This document shows, piece by piece, positions 47,801 to 61,500 of a stretch of DNA of 64,000 nt. Every line of letters begins with the position of its first letter. Position 1 is the first letter of the stretch. This DNA comes from Andrena cerasifolii. Taxonomy: Eukaryota > Arthropoda > Insecta > Hymenoptera > Andrenidae. A program made the position numbers and the translations under genes. Where the stretch lies: positions 10,726,001 to 10,790,000 of the forward strand of contig NC_135124.1 of assembly GCF_050908995.1 (NCBI RefSeq). Reading direction: 5' to 3'. Below the pieces are notes generated by a model, which did no database searches, had not been told where the DNA came from, and worked only from the letters and a program-made list of their open reading frames with translations.

Positions 47801-50800
47801 CAGGAATCACGTGCTGGATGCGAGCGCAGCTCCATTTGCGCGGTTGATTGCTCGCGTTAGTCGGGCACGTAGTAATTATCCAGAAATGCGATCCAACGGT
47901 TCAGGGAAATAGTATTGGACGAGGAAGACGTTTAACGAAGATCTTCCCTTTTTTTCTAAACGTCTCTTACTTGCCCATGCCTTGCTAAAGGAGCTCAGAA
48001 AATCACTCGAGTAAAAGATATGAAATGGAATGGAGCAGAGAATCGACGGTGAATTTTCGAACGTTTAAAATGACGAATACTTTGTAATAAAATAGATATT
48101 TCGTGATATACGTTTACTTAACTCGTAACGCAGAATTGCGAATGGCGAATTGTGGTGTGTGAGTGGATAAAGTACCGCAGAAGAAACAGAAGTTAGAATT
48201 GCGTTTACAATGAGGTTGGTAGATGGTTTAATTACATCATATCGAACGTTGTATCTATTCCTGTAACTGAATTCGAAATGCGCGAATCAACCGCAGACAC
48301 CGCATTGTTGGCTTTAAAAAACCGCGTGTAATTTAAGAGTGTCGATCTCTCAAGGAAACGTTCATCGCGTTTATTACAGCAAGCCGTGGATAGATGTTAA
48401 GATAAGAAGTAGCTAGGAATTCAAGTACAGTGGTTTACGTTTTCTTGGAAATTACACATTTTTAATATTTTTTATACAGCAATATCTTGGTGCTATCGAA
48501 TTTTTACTTTTCCCCGTGATTATTATCTTCCACGACTATTGAACAGTTCTCCCTCGAAACCATTTGACCTGGCTTTTTATTACTGAAGAAAAGAAGTAAT
48601 TTAACGCTATATGGTAATACTTTTCGGTGCGTCTCATCTCCAATAATTTATTTGCATTATGAGTAGGTCGTAATGTAATTACGAAGTAGTGCGATATTTA
48701 CAAGGGAAAGTGAGACGAACATAATTTAAAGATGGAATATTTTATGAAGTGCAGGGATGTAGAAAGCACAGAATGCGCAATACTATTTACTGTAACAAGA
48801 TAATTAACTTTTACAGTTTACATACTTTGAAATCACGCTGTTGCTATATATAGCATATACGGAGTGGTGCAAGTGTGAAGTGTGCCAGGTTGATAATAAA
48901 ATAATCAGTCTTAATAAAGCTGCCCCGTCCCACTTCTTCTCTGACGTCAGATTGTGGCCTTTTCGTAACGAAAAGGTGGATATCCAGTTATAATCACTTA
49001 TTAATTATTGGAGCCCGATCGCCTTTTTGTTATCACGGCAGCATAAAACATAACAAAATGACAGTTCTTATAATACCTTTCTTATAATACCATTTTAGTA
49101 GGTTAGTATGAAATACAAAACCTTGCCCCGAATTAATTTATCACATATAAATTATACCTAGCAATGTCTCCTTTGATATTTCTTAACAATAGTGAGTTTC
49201 CACATTTTCATTTTTGTAGATTGCGTCCCTGGCTTCTGGTTGTTGAATTTTTCAGTAGTATTTAAGGAGATTTGGCCAAATTATATGAGTTCACTCGTGC
49301 AAGATATTCTCTCATTTCCCGTATTTCCGCGTACCTTCTTGCTTCTAAATGCAAATAAAGTAAACCTCTTCCCCTTGCTTTGCGCCTTTCGCGCCTTTCC
49401 CTTTGTTCGAAAGCTTCAGGTTCGCCAGCGTTTTTCATTCGCGTTGGTAGCAAGTTCCACTTCCTTCCTTTTCAAACGTATCCTTTAATACCTACCTTTT
49501 CTCTCGTATAAACACACTTCAAAGGAGTTGGAAGAGGATTATATTTTATACGGGCCGCTTCAGCGCGTTATTTGAACACCGTGTTTCATTTAATGTCAGC
49601 CATCAATTTATTCGCACTTGACCTTTGTTATCAACGAAATTACGCTACCCAAGTAATTTTTAAGGTAGACTTTATTCTGCTGGATTCTGCTTGAAAAAAT
49701 GGCCAACATTTATCCTCCACAATTTTTTCATCTTAATCTCAATAATTTCTGTACATTCTAACGAGTCATGCGTCCGCCTCCTTGCTTTGCATCTTCACGT
49801 GGAAATGTCACTCTCCACTTTACATGTTTTAAAATTCCTCCTACTTTTTCTAATTACACCAAAGTGGCGTGTAAAAGGATATTTACACGCTAAAAATCGT
49901 GCCCAGTTCAGAAATATGTGAAAAGTATTCAAATTCCGTCGCTGCCAGTCTGTCTTCATCCAAAAGGGCACAGTTTGAAGCCACACGATTTCCCCGCCTC
50001 GTCTAGCTTCCAACTTTTACCCTCCATTGCAACTATGGGATTTATAACTTCTCGTGTGTACGCGTATATGTGGCGACATTCTCGACGTTTCCAACTTTCC
50101 TGGACATTTTCCCTCGTGTCCTAACATTTGTTACATTAATGGATTCCGCATTCAAATCGGGCGTATGAAATTTGCAAGCCCATGTCCGAATAAATTGAAA
50201 AGGCAACGACGAAATGGACCCTCCTGTATTCATATTCAAAAAAGTGTATCTGACAAATACGGTTAGATCTATAAACTGAACCCTATTAAACTTTGCGAGA
50301 CCTATATAATTCTGTCCGAAATTAAAATGCGAAAATACATATCCCTAACTTCGAGTTTGTATTAATACATTGCCATAGTCCAGTAAAATATCAATAATAT
50401 TGTGAAATTAATATTCCACTTTTTTTTATGTTGTTTCTATTTAATTAGTTACATTAATTTTTGAAACAGTGCATGTGTTCCGTGTCTCCTGCTGAAGTTG
50501 ACACCTGGTGCCTGGGGATCGCACGGAAAGGGAGGGTTTAACGGATAAAGGGGTTGCAACTGGGAGCTTGATAATCAGCAGCTCTTCTGTCATGAGTCAG
50601 ACTACAGTCACTCTTTCGTGATACACCAGTTTTACACGGGAGAGTGCAAGTACAGTGTGCCCAACTCCCAGAAGTTATCCACCAACTAGGGTACTCCTCT
50701 TTGTTAATCCCCACTGAACCTCAAAGTCCCGCGATAACACGAATATTTCTACTGCTCCGTTCACAGAGCAATACCGAAGTAACTCTGACGAATTTATAGG

Positions 50801-53800
50801 GGCGATGCAAATGTTATTCCCGACCATTTAAATTTGATGTGTGCATTGCAGTAATACCGCGAACTTAAACGGAATGTTTGTGAAGCATTCTGATGCTGAT
50901 GTTTATGCAACTTTAGACTTGTGGAGTAATCGCTCGTTTCTTAATTGCCGTAATTCAGAGACAGATAAAATTGTGCTCCAAAGTTTCCTTCACCTCTTGG
51001 ATATTCCTTTGAAAATTATGAGTGACACAAAAATGTTTTTTTTTTAACTAATATCAACTAGAATCTAAAAAACATTTCAACTATCTTCATTCTTCTAATT
51101 CTTAATAGTTTTATGAACCCGAGAGAGTAAGGGATCTTTACTATGACTTCGCAGTCAGTTATTAATCCGTGCATTTGATACTGATATGGAACACGCATTA
51201 GCAATTAATCGCTACTGTACAGCGTATTAGGTTTATCCATTATTTATTATGATCGTAGAAGGCATGCCCATCACACAGTTGATATTCATGAGTGTGGCTC
51301 ACCGCAGTGTCATTTTACCTCCACTTAAATTTGAATTCGCTATCTTTCGGCGGCTCACTCGAAATAGCTTGGTGACCCAATTTTAGGCAGTAACCTGCAG
51401 GTCAAAGCAGTAGCAGATCCACTAAAAATTTTACGACGAACAAGTTCACATTTGTATGCATCAAACAACACACGCGAACGTTGCGTTTAGTTTCGTTCTA
51501 ATAGCCTGGCGAAGTAACGAAGGACTTAATGGAAAAATGCGGCTAGCGAGATATGAAGGGAGCATCTTTGCGGTCAACGAAGGCTTTCTGCCTTACCGGT
51601 GGAAAATTGTACCCCGACGAGGTTTCGCGTAGTCAGGCTGCGCGGCACCGTCGTTAATATTAATTATTAATGACGCACCTCCGTACGTGCGCTCGTACGC
51701 GGCAGGTGCAAGCGAGTTTTTTTTTAAATTAATGGAAACGAAGACACGGTTGAGACCACTCACGCTAAATGTTGATGCACGTGTGCCGTAGAAAAGCGAT
51801 CAACCTGAAGTCACTTTCATGTACGTAGTGTGGCCAAAAGGAACTGAATGCAGAATTCAGGGCATACTGTAGTTATAAAAAATAAATAAAAAATGCTTCT
51901 TAACACAGGTTCAAGGTACTTTGCAATTTTTTTATTCCAGTAAAACAAATGAAGGGTCATTAAGTTGAAATACCGCCGTAAGATAATGTTAAATATTTTG
52001 TATACTGGTTGAAAACAGGAAACATTCATTCTGCACTGGAACAAAATACGGAATGTCCTTGCTCTTTGCCTAAAAGCAAGCTCCTGTCGTCAAGGTAAAA
52101 CAAGAAATTATTTAAGAAGAAAATTATATAAGCAAATTAAATTCCCCTTGTTTCTTTACTGTTGGGCTAAAGTATTCAAACTTAATTTTCACGATAAAGC
52201 TGTTTTATGACATCCCCTGTTTCCCCCTTACCCTTTAAATGTCAGCGAAAAGCAGTGAGAGCTCTTTAATCAGAAAAAAACACCTAACCAAATGCATTCT
52301 AACACAGGACGATCCTCAGCTTGGAAATTCAGAAAATTATGAAAGTTTGAACGTAACAGTGTTGTTTGCTGTCTCAATTTCCACTGAAGGGGTAAAATCC
52401 ACCCCCTAGATTGAGCTGTGTTTCTTTTCCATTCCATCCTTCAAAGATGGTAGAATATATCAGACGACTTTTAGGGAAGAGTTTTTCCTTTGAGCAGGCT
52501 TTATTGGAAGCTTGATTTCATCCAATTGGGGTGTATTCAAACTGCACAGCAAAATAACGTATTCGTCAAGATAAATATATCCTCCATACATTCCCAAAGT
52601 TCCATACCTTTCCGAATCCCCTGCGAGTCTCTGAAAATTTCACCCGAATCCCTCATTCATCAATCAGGAGGTTCCCTTGAATACCCCACGCATTCACTAA
52701 CCTCTCACAAAAATAAATATTTCCATGAATATAAGTTCAGCCTACACGCGCAAGCATTCCACATTTTCATAACAGTCCATGGAAATCAATAGCAACAATG
52801 GTCCACGTCACCGTCTCGAAGCGACAAGAGCTGTGAAGTCAGTGACGAATTAATCCTCCAACCTGACTCGAACCCTCCGAGTGACGTGTGATCGAAAAAT
52901 CGTCAATTGGTAGACAAAAAAGTGTCGCGCGTCAAGTAGCACCTCGTCTGCGGGGTGAAGACCGAAGCGTCGGTATTATTCCACGCAGCAGTTAGCATTT
53001 TCCCCGGAAAAAACTGTTTTCCCCGTTGGAAAGTTCAATCGGTCCTTCGGCAAATGGCTCGTCCCAGGTGCTGCCCAGTGGTGGTCGTCCATCGTGGCTC
53101 CGTTTCACGTGGCATGCGCGTGAAAATAAAAGGATAGAACAGTGGCAAAGGGAAATTCGCCTCTAGTATTGGTCAAACCGGATCAAACGCATGCCTTATG
53201 CCTATGGACGTTTTAACTGTGTACACTCCCCGCTCCATTTTCCAAGGATTTTATGGGTATTTGGTCCAGGTACACGCGTAAAACTCGAACTCGAGTTGTT
53301 ATCGAATTGCAAATTAAAAAAGGGCGTGTGAAATTCAATATAAAACGGAGTGTATGGTTCTGGGTGGAATTTTGCCTCTGCGTGGATTTCTTCTTTTAAA
53401 TTCGGGAGGCTTGCTGGGCACTGTTACCACTGCTCTGCTTAACGGATTTGGATTTTCTTTAATTAATTTGGATTAAATAGATTGGAATATGGTGTGAAAG
53501 CAATCGATGTACTAAATTACTACTTCAAATCAAACTCCAGTTGATTAAGCGCATGGTCCATTTATTTTGCTGCTAGTGCTCCGTCCCGATTTCTTCCATT
53601 TCATCGAATCTATCCTGTTTACTGGTTCCTCGCACTCTTTGTCATCGATTGTTCTTTCCTTCCATTCCGCCCCACATAAACAACTTGTCCAAGATTCAAC
53701 GCTGGTGACGGCTCGCTTTGAGACTCTTCCTCGGAACTCCGGCATAAAAAGGCTGGAGACAGAGGTCTGCGGTTAACTGGCTCGACAGAAGCCACTGGCT

Positions 53801-56800
53801 GGCGTTATAAAAACTCCGGGGAACATCCCTGGGAATTGCGAGGGAAATATTATGTCGAACTGGGGCGCAGCTTCAAGGGGGATTTCCAATTTCTATGCCA
53901 CGTAACCGATACTTGATACTTTCGAGGGTGGGGAGCCTGGCTGATGGAAAATAAGACAAGCGTCACCACTTCGCAATGTCCGATCTGAAAGAGAGAAAAT
54001 GATTGGAGCTTACCGCCGTGCAGACTCTGACATTCGCATAATGGAGTGGCCCATATTTCCAGCGCAACCTTGGCGCATAATATAAGAACGCGGAGAAAGA
54101 CGCGTCTAATTAACTTCGATCTATTCTCCTGAGAAGCTGCTTTCTTCCTTTCTCTAGAAACCTCGATCCATTCATCACTTGGATCATTAATGCAATTACT
54201 CAACTGAATAAAAATGCCAACATCGTTGCCCCCGGCGCAGTAAAGCTCCGCCGCGTTACCCGGGCCAATACACTTGCAACTTTCATCAATTTTTCACGAA
54301 CCTGCCCTGGATTCCCGAAAATTAGAGTTACACCAGGCACCGTACCCCGCCGAGATATAACTTCGTCAGGCGTGAAGTCAAATCACCACGCAGAACCGCC
54401 AGGGATCCTCTTATTGTTCCCCTCCCTCGTTCCGCCCTTTGTGCGCAAATCATGCTTGCAGACAGCCGGATAAACGCGAGGTACCAGCAAAGAGATCCGC
54501 TTGTCTAAGGCCACGAAGGATGCCCCAGGCTCCGCGAGAGACGGGATAAATCTTGGGGAGGATGGTCGACAGATGAATTACAATAATAAGACGAAAGAAA
54601 CGGGTCTCGCGTTTGTCCTTTACGCTTCCCCAGCGACCGCGATTTTGATTAATCGCGCGCCCCTCCTTTTCGCGGGCGGATTAATCACGCCGTGAATCTT
54701 GTTTACAATGATCGCGCGCGCCAGGATCCAGCGGCTTGGTATCACCCCATTTGTTCGCCGAAAACCATGAATTACATACCCACGGCGTTCTGGAATCATT
54801 GCCGCGCTCGCGTCCATACATCTTATTACGTCGAACGGCGGCTGGCTGCGGTGGTTCATTTCGGTGGCACGCTCGATGGGAATTAAGGGGAATGCGGGAC
54901 GATATAATCATATTGTTGATAAGAGTAAAATACGGGATACGTAACGGGGTTACGCGGGCAGATTCGAAGCGAACGGAATGTTTTATCGTCGGCGTGTTTG
55001 TCGCCGCCGTGCTCGCGGATTCCTGGATTACGTGGTTTCCGTGACTAACCAAAGGGGCGCTCTAATTTTAGGAATGGGTTTGATCCACTTCGGAGCTTCC
55101 CCGAATTTCTCCACCTGATGTTGTGAACGGCTTTGGAGGGAAGGAGAAAGAGCCTTTTTTATGCCTGAGGATCAGGAATTCGTTTATAATTTTTCGATGT
55201 AAAAACAAATTTGTTCGGGAAGATCACTTTTTGGTGGTGGAAATAGAAAGGGAGTGAGCCATGTGGAATTGATGGGTTTGGAGATAAAAATTAATTTATG
55301 GAACCTGTGCCCTCGAAAATGGGTAAAGGTTATTGAATTTGAAGGCCTGTATTTTTTAAATGAATTGGAAACGAGCAAAATGATGACTTAAACCTCCCCT
55401 AATTTCGTGTGGGCTACGTAATATTTCAATTTCATCGAAATCCCTGGCATTGCTTCAAATTTAACGCTTTAAGTTTCTGGTTACTTTAATGATTTTTTTG
55501 GTAATTTGAAATATGAAAGTGTGGATAGTTATTAATTAGTTTCTGTTAAAAAATATGTGCTTGGACAAAATTACTTATCGAACGATATTGATCCATGTAA
55601 TTTAATTAACATTGCGATCTACTTACGTTAGTTATTCCTTTCACTAATTTGCAGTAATCAGTATGAAATATTACTGCTTCGTATCAGTATTATATGCTTA
55701 ACGGCCTTGAAAGTGGAAAACATAGAAACTTTTACTTCAGTTACGATTTCTGCTAATTAACTTTAATAAGGGTTAATATAATCCACTTTCTTTTCTCCTA
55801 TCCGTTTTCCTTTCTTGAATAATGCAGAATTGGCTAACCGTAATACTTTGCTTCGTTTCTGTAAATGAAATTGTACGCTGGTTCCCCGTTCTTCTTTTGC
55901 GGCACGGCCAAATTCAACTAGAAATCATTCTTATTTATTCTCGGTCACAATTATTTCAAGAGCGTATTTCGAAACAATGGTAAAGAACGGAAACCGTTTC
56001 ATTAGCATTCAGGGTGGACAATTCTGCTATCGGTGGATAAATACGGTTCTTGTATTTTCAACTCGAAGTCTACGGTGCATCGAAACGTAAATTACTGTTA
56101 CGTGCACCGAATTTTAATGCTTGCGAATGCTAAGATAATTCTTTCTTCTAATTGTCCCCGATGTTTTCTTAATAGGATTAATGTTCCGACGGCTGATAAA
56201 CATTTCAGTATAATTCCATTGCATGGAACATCAATCGAACTTTGGGGGAAACCTGTACAAAACCGTATACCATACTTATTCCTGAAAATAAATTAAGTTT
56301 CCGCTATATTGAACTGTTATTCAACAGAGATTCGTGATGAAATACGTACACTCCAGCGAATTATTAAATTTATTGTGTTTCTAAGTGCTCCGATCTTATT
56401 TTCGATTCACTTCAAGTGTACTATATAGTGTTTTGGTAATAATAATGTAACTTACATGAAGATATCTATTAATATTATATATTTTTATTATATATTGAAT
56501 ATCGTAGTCAATTGTTGTCATTTTCAAATTTAGCTGTAGCCAAAAGTGTAGATGCTTGCGTCTTGGGGCATAACCGTACGGGGTAAAACCGTACCCCGCT
56601 ATTTCAAGCAACAAGAAGAAGAAAACACCTACACTGAATATAGAACAATGCATTAGAGCTAAAAATAAAAAATTGACAAACAAAAAATGCAAACCAAAGA
56701 AACGTGGAGAAAATAACGTTGAAAATAATTTTTGTGTAAACACGATGAACCACCTAAGACAAACCACCTAAATAATTTCTACAATTTTTGAGATAAGAAG

Positions 56801-57399
56801 AAATGTTTGAGGCAAAAGTCGTTTGGTTCCGAGGGGCTCGTTACGTCGCGGATAGAACTTGATACTATTCTTGTTACTTTAGATCCGGGCAAAATCGGAA
56901 AAGAGCAGGTTTCGTTTTATTATTAAATTAAGTAGCCTGTTTGAACTCTTCAATTATATTTTTGTTATTTTGTGTTGTTTATAAAAACATTTAATAAATA
57001 CTATTTTCATTACCCAATATGTTTTATAATTTAAAAAGTTATGGACCTAGAATACATACATAAATTAAACAAATAATTCAGGCCCCCCAATAATCCCCAC
57101 ATTCAAAGATTCACCTCCTTCCACATCCCACCCGGAGTCCCCAAACTCTCCAATTCCATCATTCAACAAGCTCACAAAAATAACTGCTACCCCCCTCGAA
57201 AATTCCCCATTGAAAAATGCGTCGATAGAATCCTCTAATCCTATTAAAGCAAAAAATAACGCATCCCCTTCAGAAACAAAAAGGAGATCGATCTCGCAGT
57301 CGCGATGGGAGACTCTATTAAACTAGAAAGTGGAAAAGGAAAACAAGAAAATTCGTCGAATGAATCGGCAGTTTGATGGAACAGACCGGCCGATAAGTA

Positions 57400-58560
57400 A
57401 GCTAACAATGGTGGCGGGGATGGCCAGGTGACATGGAGGGGGTAGGGGATATTCCGATTGCCCTGATCCGGGTCCGGGATAAGTTCGAAAGGGGTTGCGC
57501 GTCGAAAGGTCGAAAGTGGCGAGGGTGCAGAGTAAGGGGTGCCAGACGGTGGGGGTAAGAAAGGGATGGTACCTGCGCCAGAGCCTCGGCTTGGAAGGGG
57601 GGTTTCGAGTGTCGCGTTAACGCGCGGCCGGCAGTTTCTCGTGAGCCGCGAGCCGTATCGTACCGTTCGGTTGCGCGCGTCGCCCCGTGGTCTCTCCCCT
57701 TTGCACCTGTCGCGCCTAACTTCGCGTGACGTGTTTTCGCGCCGTTCCTCCCGTGCGTCCTATCGATACACACACCCGCGAGGGACTTCCGACGCGAGTG
57801 ACAGTTGGAGTGCATGGCGCCGCGCGACCTGTCGCGAAACTCGGTTGCCTTTATCAAACCAAAGACAGTAGAGCAGTTCTACAACAAAGTGACGGGGCCG
57901 AGAACTTAGTGGTCGCTTTAGTAACATCCCGCGGGTGCTCGCACCGTGCGCTCACTTCGAATCCGCAGTGGCGGTTTCCTGCCCGAGCTCGCGTGAGGAC
58001 CGCTGTTAAAGTTGGACCTGGTAGCGCGCGGCTATTCGATGAACGATTCACTCTGGAATTGACCGCGTCTGGGGAACGCGAGCGATTTTATTTTAATTGT
58101 CGGCGGGCGCGTGCCCGCTCCGAAAAAGCTCGGCGAGAGTGGTCCAGCGGCGCGTGAGTTCCGTGGGCGTAAGAGCAGAGTCGATGTAATCGACCGCGTC
58201 CAGTCGAATCGCGGCGCAGTTACAGTTTCCCGAAAAGTATCGCCGGGTCGGGATGCCGCGGCGGGGAAATCCCTGTTGGCGGCGCTGAGTCGAAGGGAGG
58301 AATCTCTTTGTCCGAAGTGGACTGTGACAGAGTTAAATCGCGATCGCTGGCGGCGTTTTGCGGTCCAGAATTCGGGGGAATGGACCGCGGCTGCAGCGGA
58401 ACTGGCGAGTGCAGTCTGAAGCTGGGCAACGGAGTGCGTCAGCCGGTCGCCGTGATTGCTGGACAGGCGTGGATAGCGTGGCACGAAGTTGTGAGTGGCT
58501 TGAATCGAATTCTTTCTTCTTAAGGGCGCAAGCCACTGTGAAAAGTTTTTTCTTTCGATT
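57400..58560 (+). promoter_or_regulatory. GC-rich island, candidate promoter and non-coding first exon
   Basis: This is the most GC- and CpG-rich stretch of the window, with long overlapping open frames on both strands that lack protein sense. Donor-like sites GGCGC|GTGAGT (58153) and AAGTT|GTGAGT (near 58490) suit a plus-strand 5' UTR exon. It may be the start of a gene lying mainly to the right of the window. Orientation is a guess from the donors. Confidence 0.35.
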
Positions 58561-61500
58561 TTTCTTTCTGCGCAATTGCATAATATTTGGAGTCTCAAAA
58601 ATATACCTGCGCAATTACACAGTGGATGTGGAAAAATTCTGGGAGCTGCGGAAGGCTTTTTATAGGTAGCGCAGCGCTCAGAATCGAGTGCGCGCATAGG
58701 TAGCTTGGTGACAATCGCCCGAAAAGTTTAGGTCCAAGACTCCAAATGTATCTAATGACAGGGATTATGAGCTTATACATTGTTTAGAACTAGGTATATA
58801 GAATCACTGACCACGACGAGGAAAATCGTAAATTCGGCTCTTAAATGCGGAAATATCAAATTTCCAAAGGCACGCTTACATCCTTCAACCCAATCCCTAA
58901 TTCTTTAAATCATTTCAATCCACAGTGGCTTGATAACGCTAGGTTTCGGTGTTCGGAATATCCGTACATAAATATCCGTTAATATCGTTTCTGATCTCTT
59001 ATTAAACACCCCTCTGCAAAATCGCCTATAAATCACGCCCGACAGAAAATGGTAAAAGTACATACCTTCTCTCGATCGCTAAGGAATTTGCAATAAAATG
59101 GGCTGTAACGTAGCGCAGTAAAGTAGACTTACGAAGGGATAGCGTGCACGAACAGTTCCGAATGTGTTTTGGTATAAGATATTTTTAAACGCGTGCAATC
59201 TCCAAACAGGATTTCCCGACGGATCCCTAGAAAATAACGTTTATATTTCACTTAATACTCGAACGGCGATCGATCTTGGTAATCTCCAGTGCACCAGATT
59301 TCCTTAAACCGCTTTCTTTCTTTGATCGGCGGCCAACAAAGATAAACGTCGGGAACTCGATTTAAAGTGCTTCGAAAGGGACGATCGGGGGCATGTTTTT
59401 GTTTTCGCAGAAAAATGAGCAATCGCGCCTGCCCTTTATTCGTCTCACACACCAGATAAAATATATCCAGAATCACATCTCACCTGTTCGTGCCAAATAT
59501 TAATGAAATTCCCATTAACCCTTCAACGGTCTCGAATATTATTCCTTTATCTGTCCTCTATTGCCGATATGTTCTACTGGCAACGAGCGTGCAAAAATAT
59601 TCCTGCCAAATTTTAAGGGTAGGTATCTAGTAGCCGTTACAATAAGCAGAAAGGATTTAACGATCACGGATTCGAAGACCATTCGTTTCCAAATAACAAG
59701 TCGACGTTTCATTTAGCCTAATGTTAACTGTGTCTGTAGTAAATGTTCAATATATCATTCAATCGTATCAACACGCGTCTCTGCACATCTTCTTAGGGAT
59801 TGTTGTATACGTTAAAAGATCCCAGGCCTTTCTGTCATTTCTCAACGACAGGTTACTTCAATCTCTGTAACGTATCAATTATACTATATACCATAGTCTA
59901 CAAATAGCTTGGTTATTTAGTTAACAACAAGTAGAGCAAAATTTCGAGTCTTACAACTTTTCTACTTATTTTGCTTAACGTACCTAGCCTCAAAGTTTAA
60001 GCCAAGTCCATAGTCAATCGATTAACCGATTACAATTAGCAATTCATTAACTACCCCGCCGAGCATCACCCCACCACCGACGGGCTATTGTGAATCACGT
60101 TTCGCTGAAAAGATTTAAATTTCGAAGGGGTTGGGACGAGTCAAAACTGATTCGCCGCGCATCGGCGCGAGCGAACAGACGCGGGCGGTTAATTTAAGAC
60201 GATCGAGACATCCGCGGAATTCGCGAGCGAAACGCTCGGACTGCCGATTTGTTCGCTTGTGTTCCTATCTCTTCTAACGCGTCATGAGGCTCGAACGTCG
60301 TTAGAACCGATCGGCGCCCCCCGTCCCTCAGAACCAAGAATAGATCTCGATCGCTCGCGTCGCTCGCGAGAGCGATTTCAGTTTGGATTTTCAGCATTTA
60401 ATCGCCCCGTTCCTACTGTAAAATCGACCTGTACCTTCACAAACGAACAAAGACAAGCTCATACGAGCGTGAACCTTTGGACAGGGGTGGCTTGACCCCC
60501 CCCTGTCGGATGCAGGGTCCATTTTACCACATAATTCGATTCGCACACGCTTTAGGAAAAGCTTTTATAGCAGAAGTAGCTTTTCTTGTGATTTAAAGAT
60601 GTTTAGAGTGAGAATATAAATATGAAAATATGGTTCCTTTGCGCTGAACGATTATTATAACTCGTGGTGCCTGCTAAAAGTTAGTAGAAATGATCGTAGG
60701 TAGTCTAAGCACTGTTGTCGAAGTGTCGGTCAAAGCAGAAGGAATCAAAGAGCGACGTGACGCGCGGGGGAAAAGGTCAAGAGCTCGTTGCTGCGAGAAC
60801 GAGAACCGAAGTTCTTTTCGTGCCAATCTCACATGCCCCTCGCAGGTGCAAGGCGAACGTAACTCGGAACAGAAGTAATGACCGATAACGGCTGTAAAGG
60901 TCCATACTCGTTAAAACCAGATCACATTTCGCGTAACAAAAGTTCATGACGCGCAACAGACGTAAACTACTTTATTCGCGACACCCACTCTACGAGTCAC
61001 GTGCACAGTAATGCTTTTTTAGCTGGGGCAATTGTTAAAAGACGATATTACAAGCTAATATTTAACGAGGTGTGTTTAATTTTGTGGAGGTTGAGGCTAA
61101 GTGGACTCAAGTTTGAAAGCAAATCGTGCCAAGTAAATGGGTTCAAGGGAAAAATTACACTTTGCCATACTATAACACCAACCGCTTTCTAATCAACCTG
61201 TAGTGACTGAAGATTCGTATCTAACGACCTCTGCTCAAAATTTAAATTAAATTAAAGTTCTCTTTTGTTAGAGAAATTTCATCAGTTTGTAATGATTAAA
61301 AACAAACTGTGGCTTTTTAAAAAAAATCGGTATGATAAAGTTTAAGTATTCACGTGAGAAATAACCGTGCCAAGTTCCATTCAAATCGGTTCAGTATTTT
61401 TTTAAATATTATTGGCACTGTTTCCAGAAAACAGGATTTAAAGTTTAAGGTACAGGTTAAGGTGAGTTAATTTTATTTAACTTACAAAAATCATCGATTC

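Larger units (their letters stand above)
39762..57400. other. Long intron or intergenic DNA with several MITEs
   Basis: The strong donor at 39761 has no convincing in-frame acceptor exon in this stretch, which suggests a very long intron. A 170-codon open frame at 42222-42731 (+) has no domain-like sequence and no splice context that I can support. Identified elements lie at 40928-41428, 41536-41646 and 44240-44891. The remainder is AT-rich with short incidental frames. Confidence 0.5.

Noticed and set aside
54620..55052. Overlapping open frames on both strands near 54.7-55.0 kb
   Set aside because: The CpG-richer composition removes stops on both strands at once; no frame shows motifs or splice support.
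57539..58697. Several long open frames in the 57.5-58.7 kb island, both strands
   Set aside because: All overlap in a GC-rich island and are dominated by Arg, Ala, Ser and Pro without domain sense; more likely promoter or 5' UTR.
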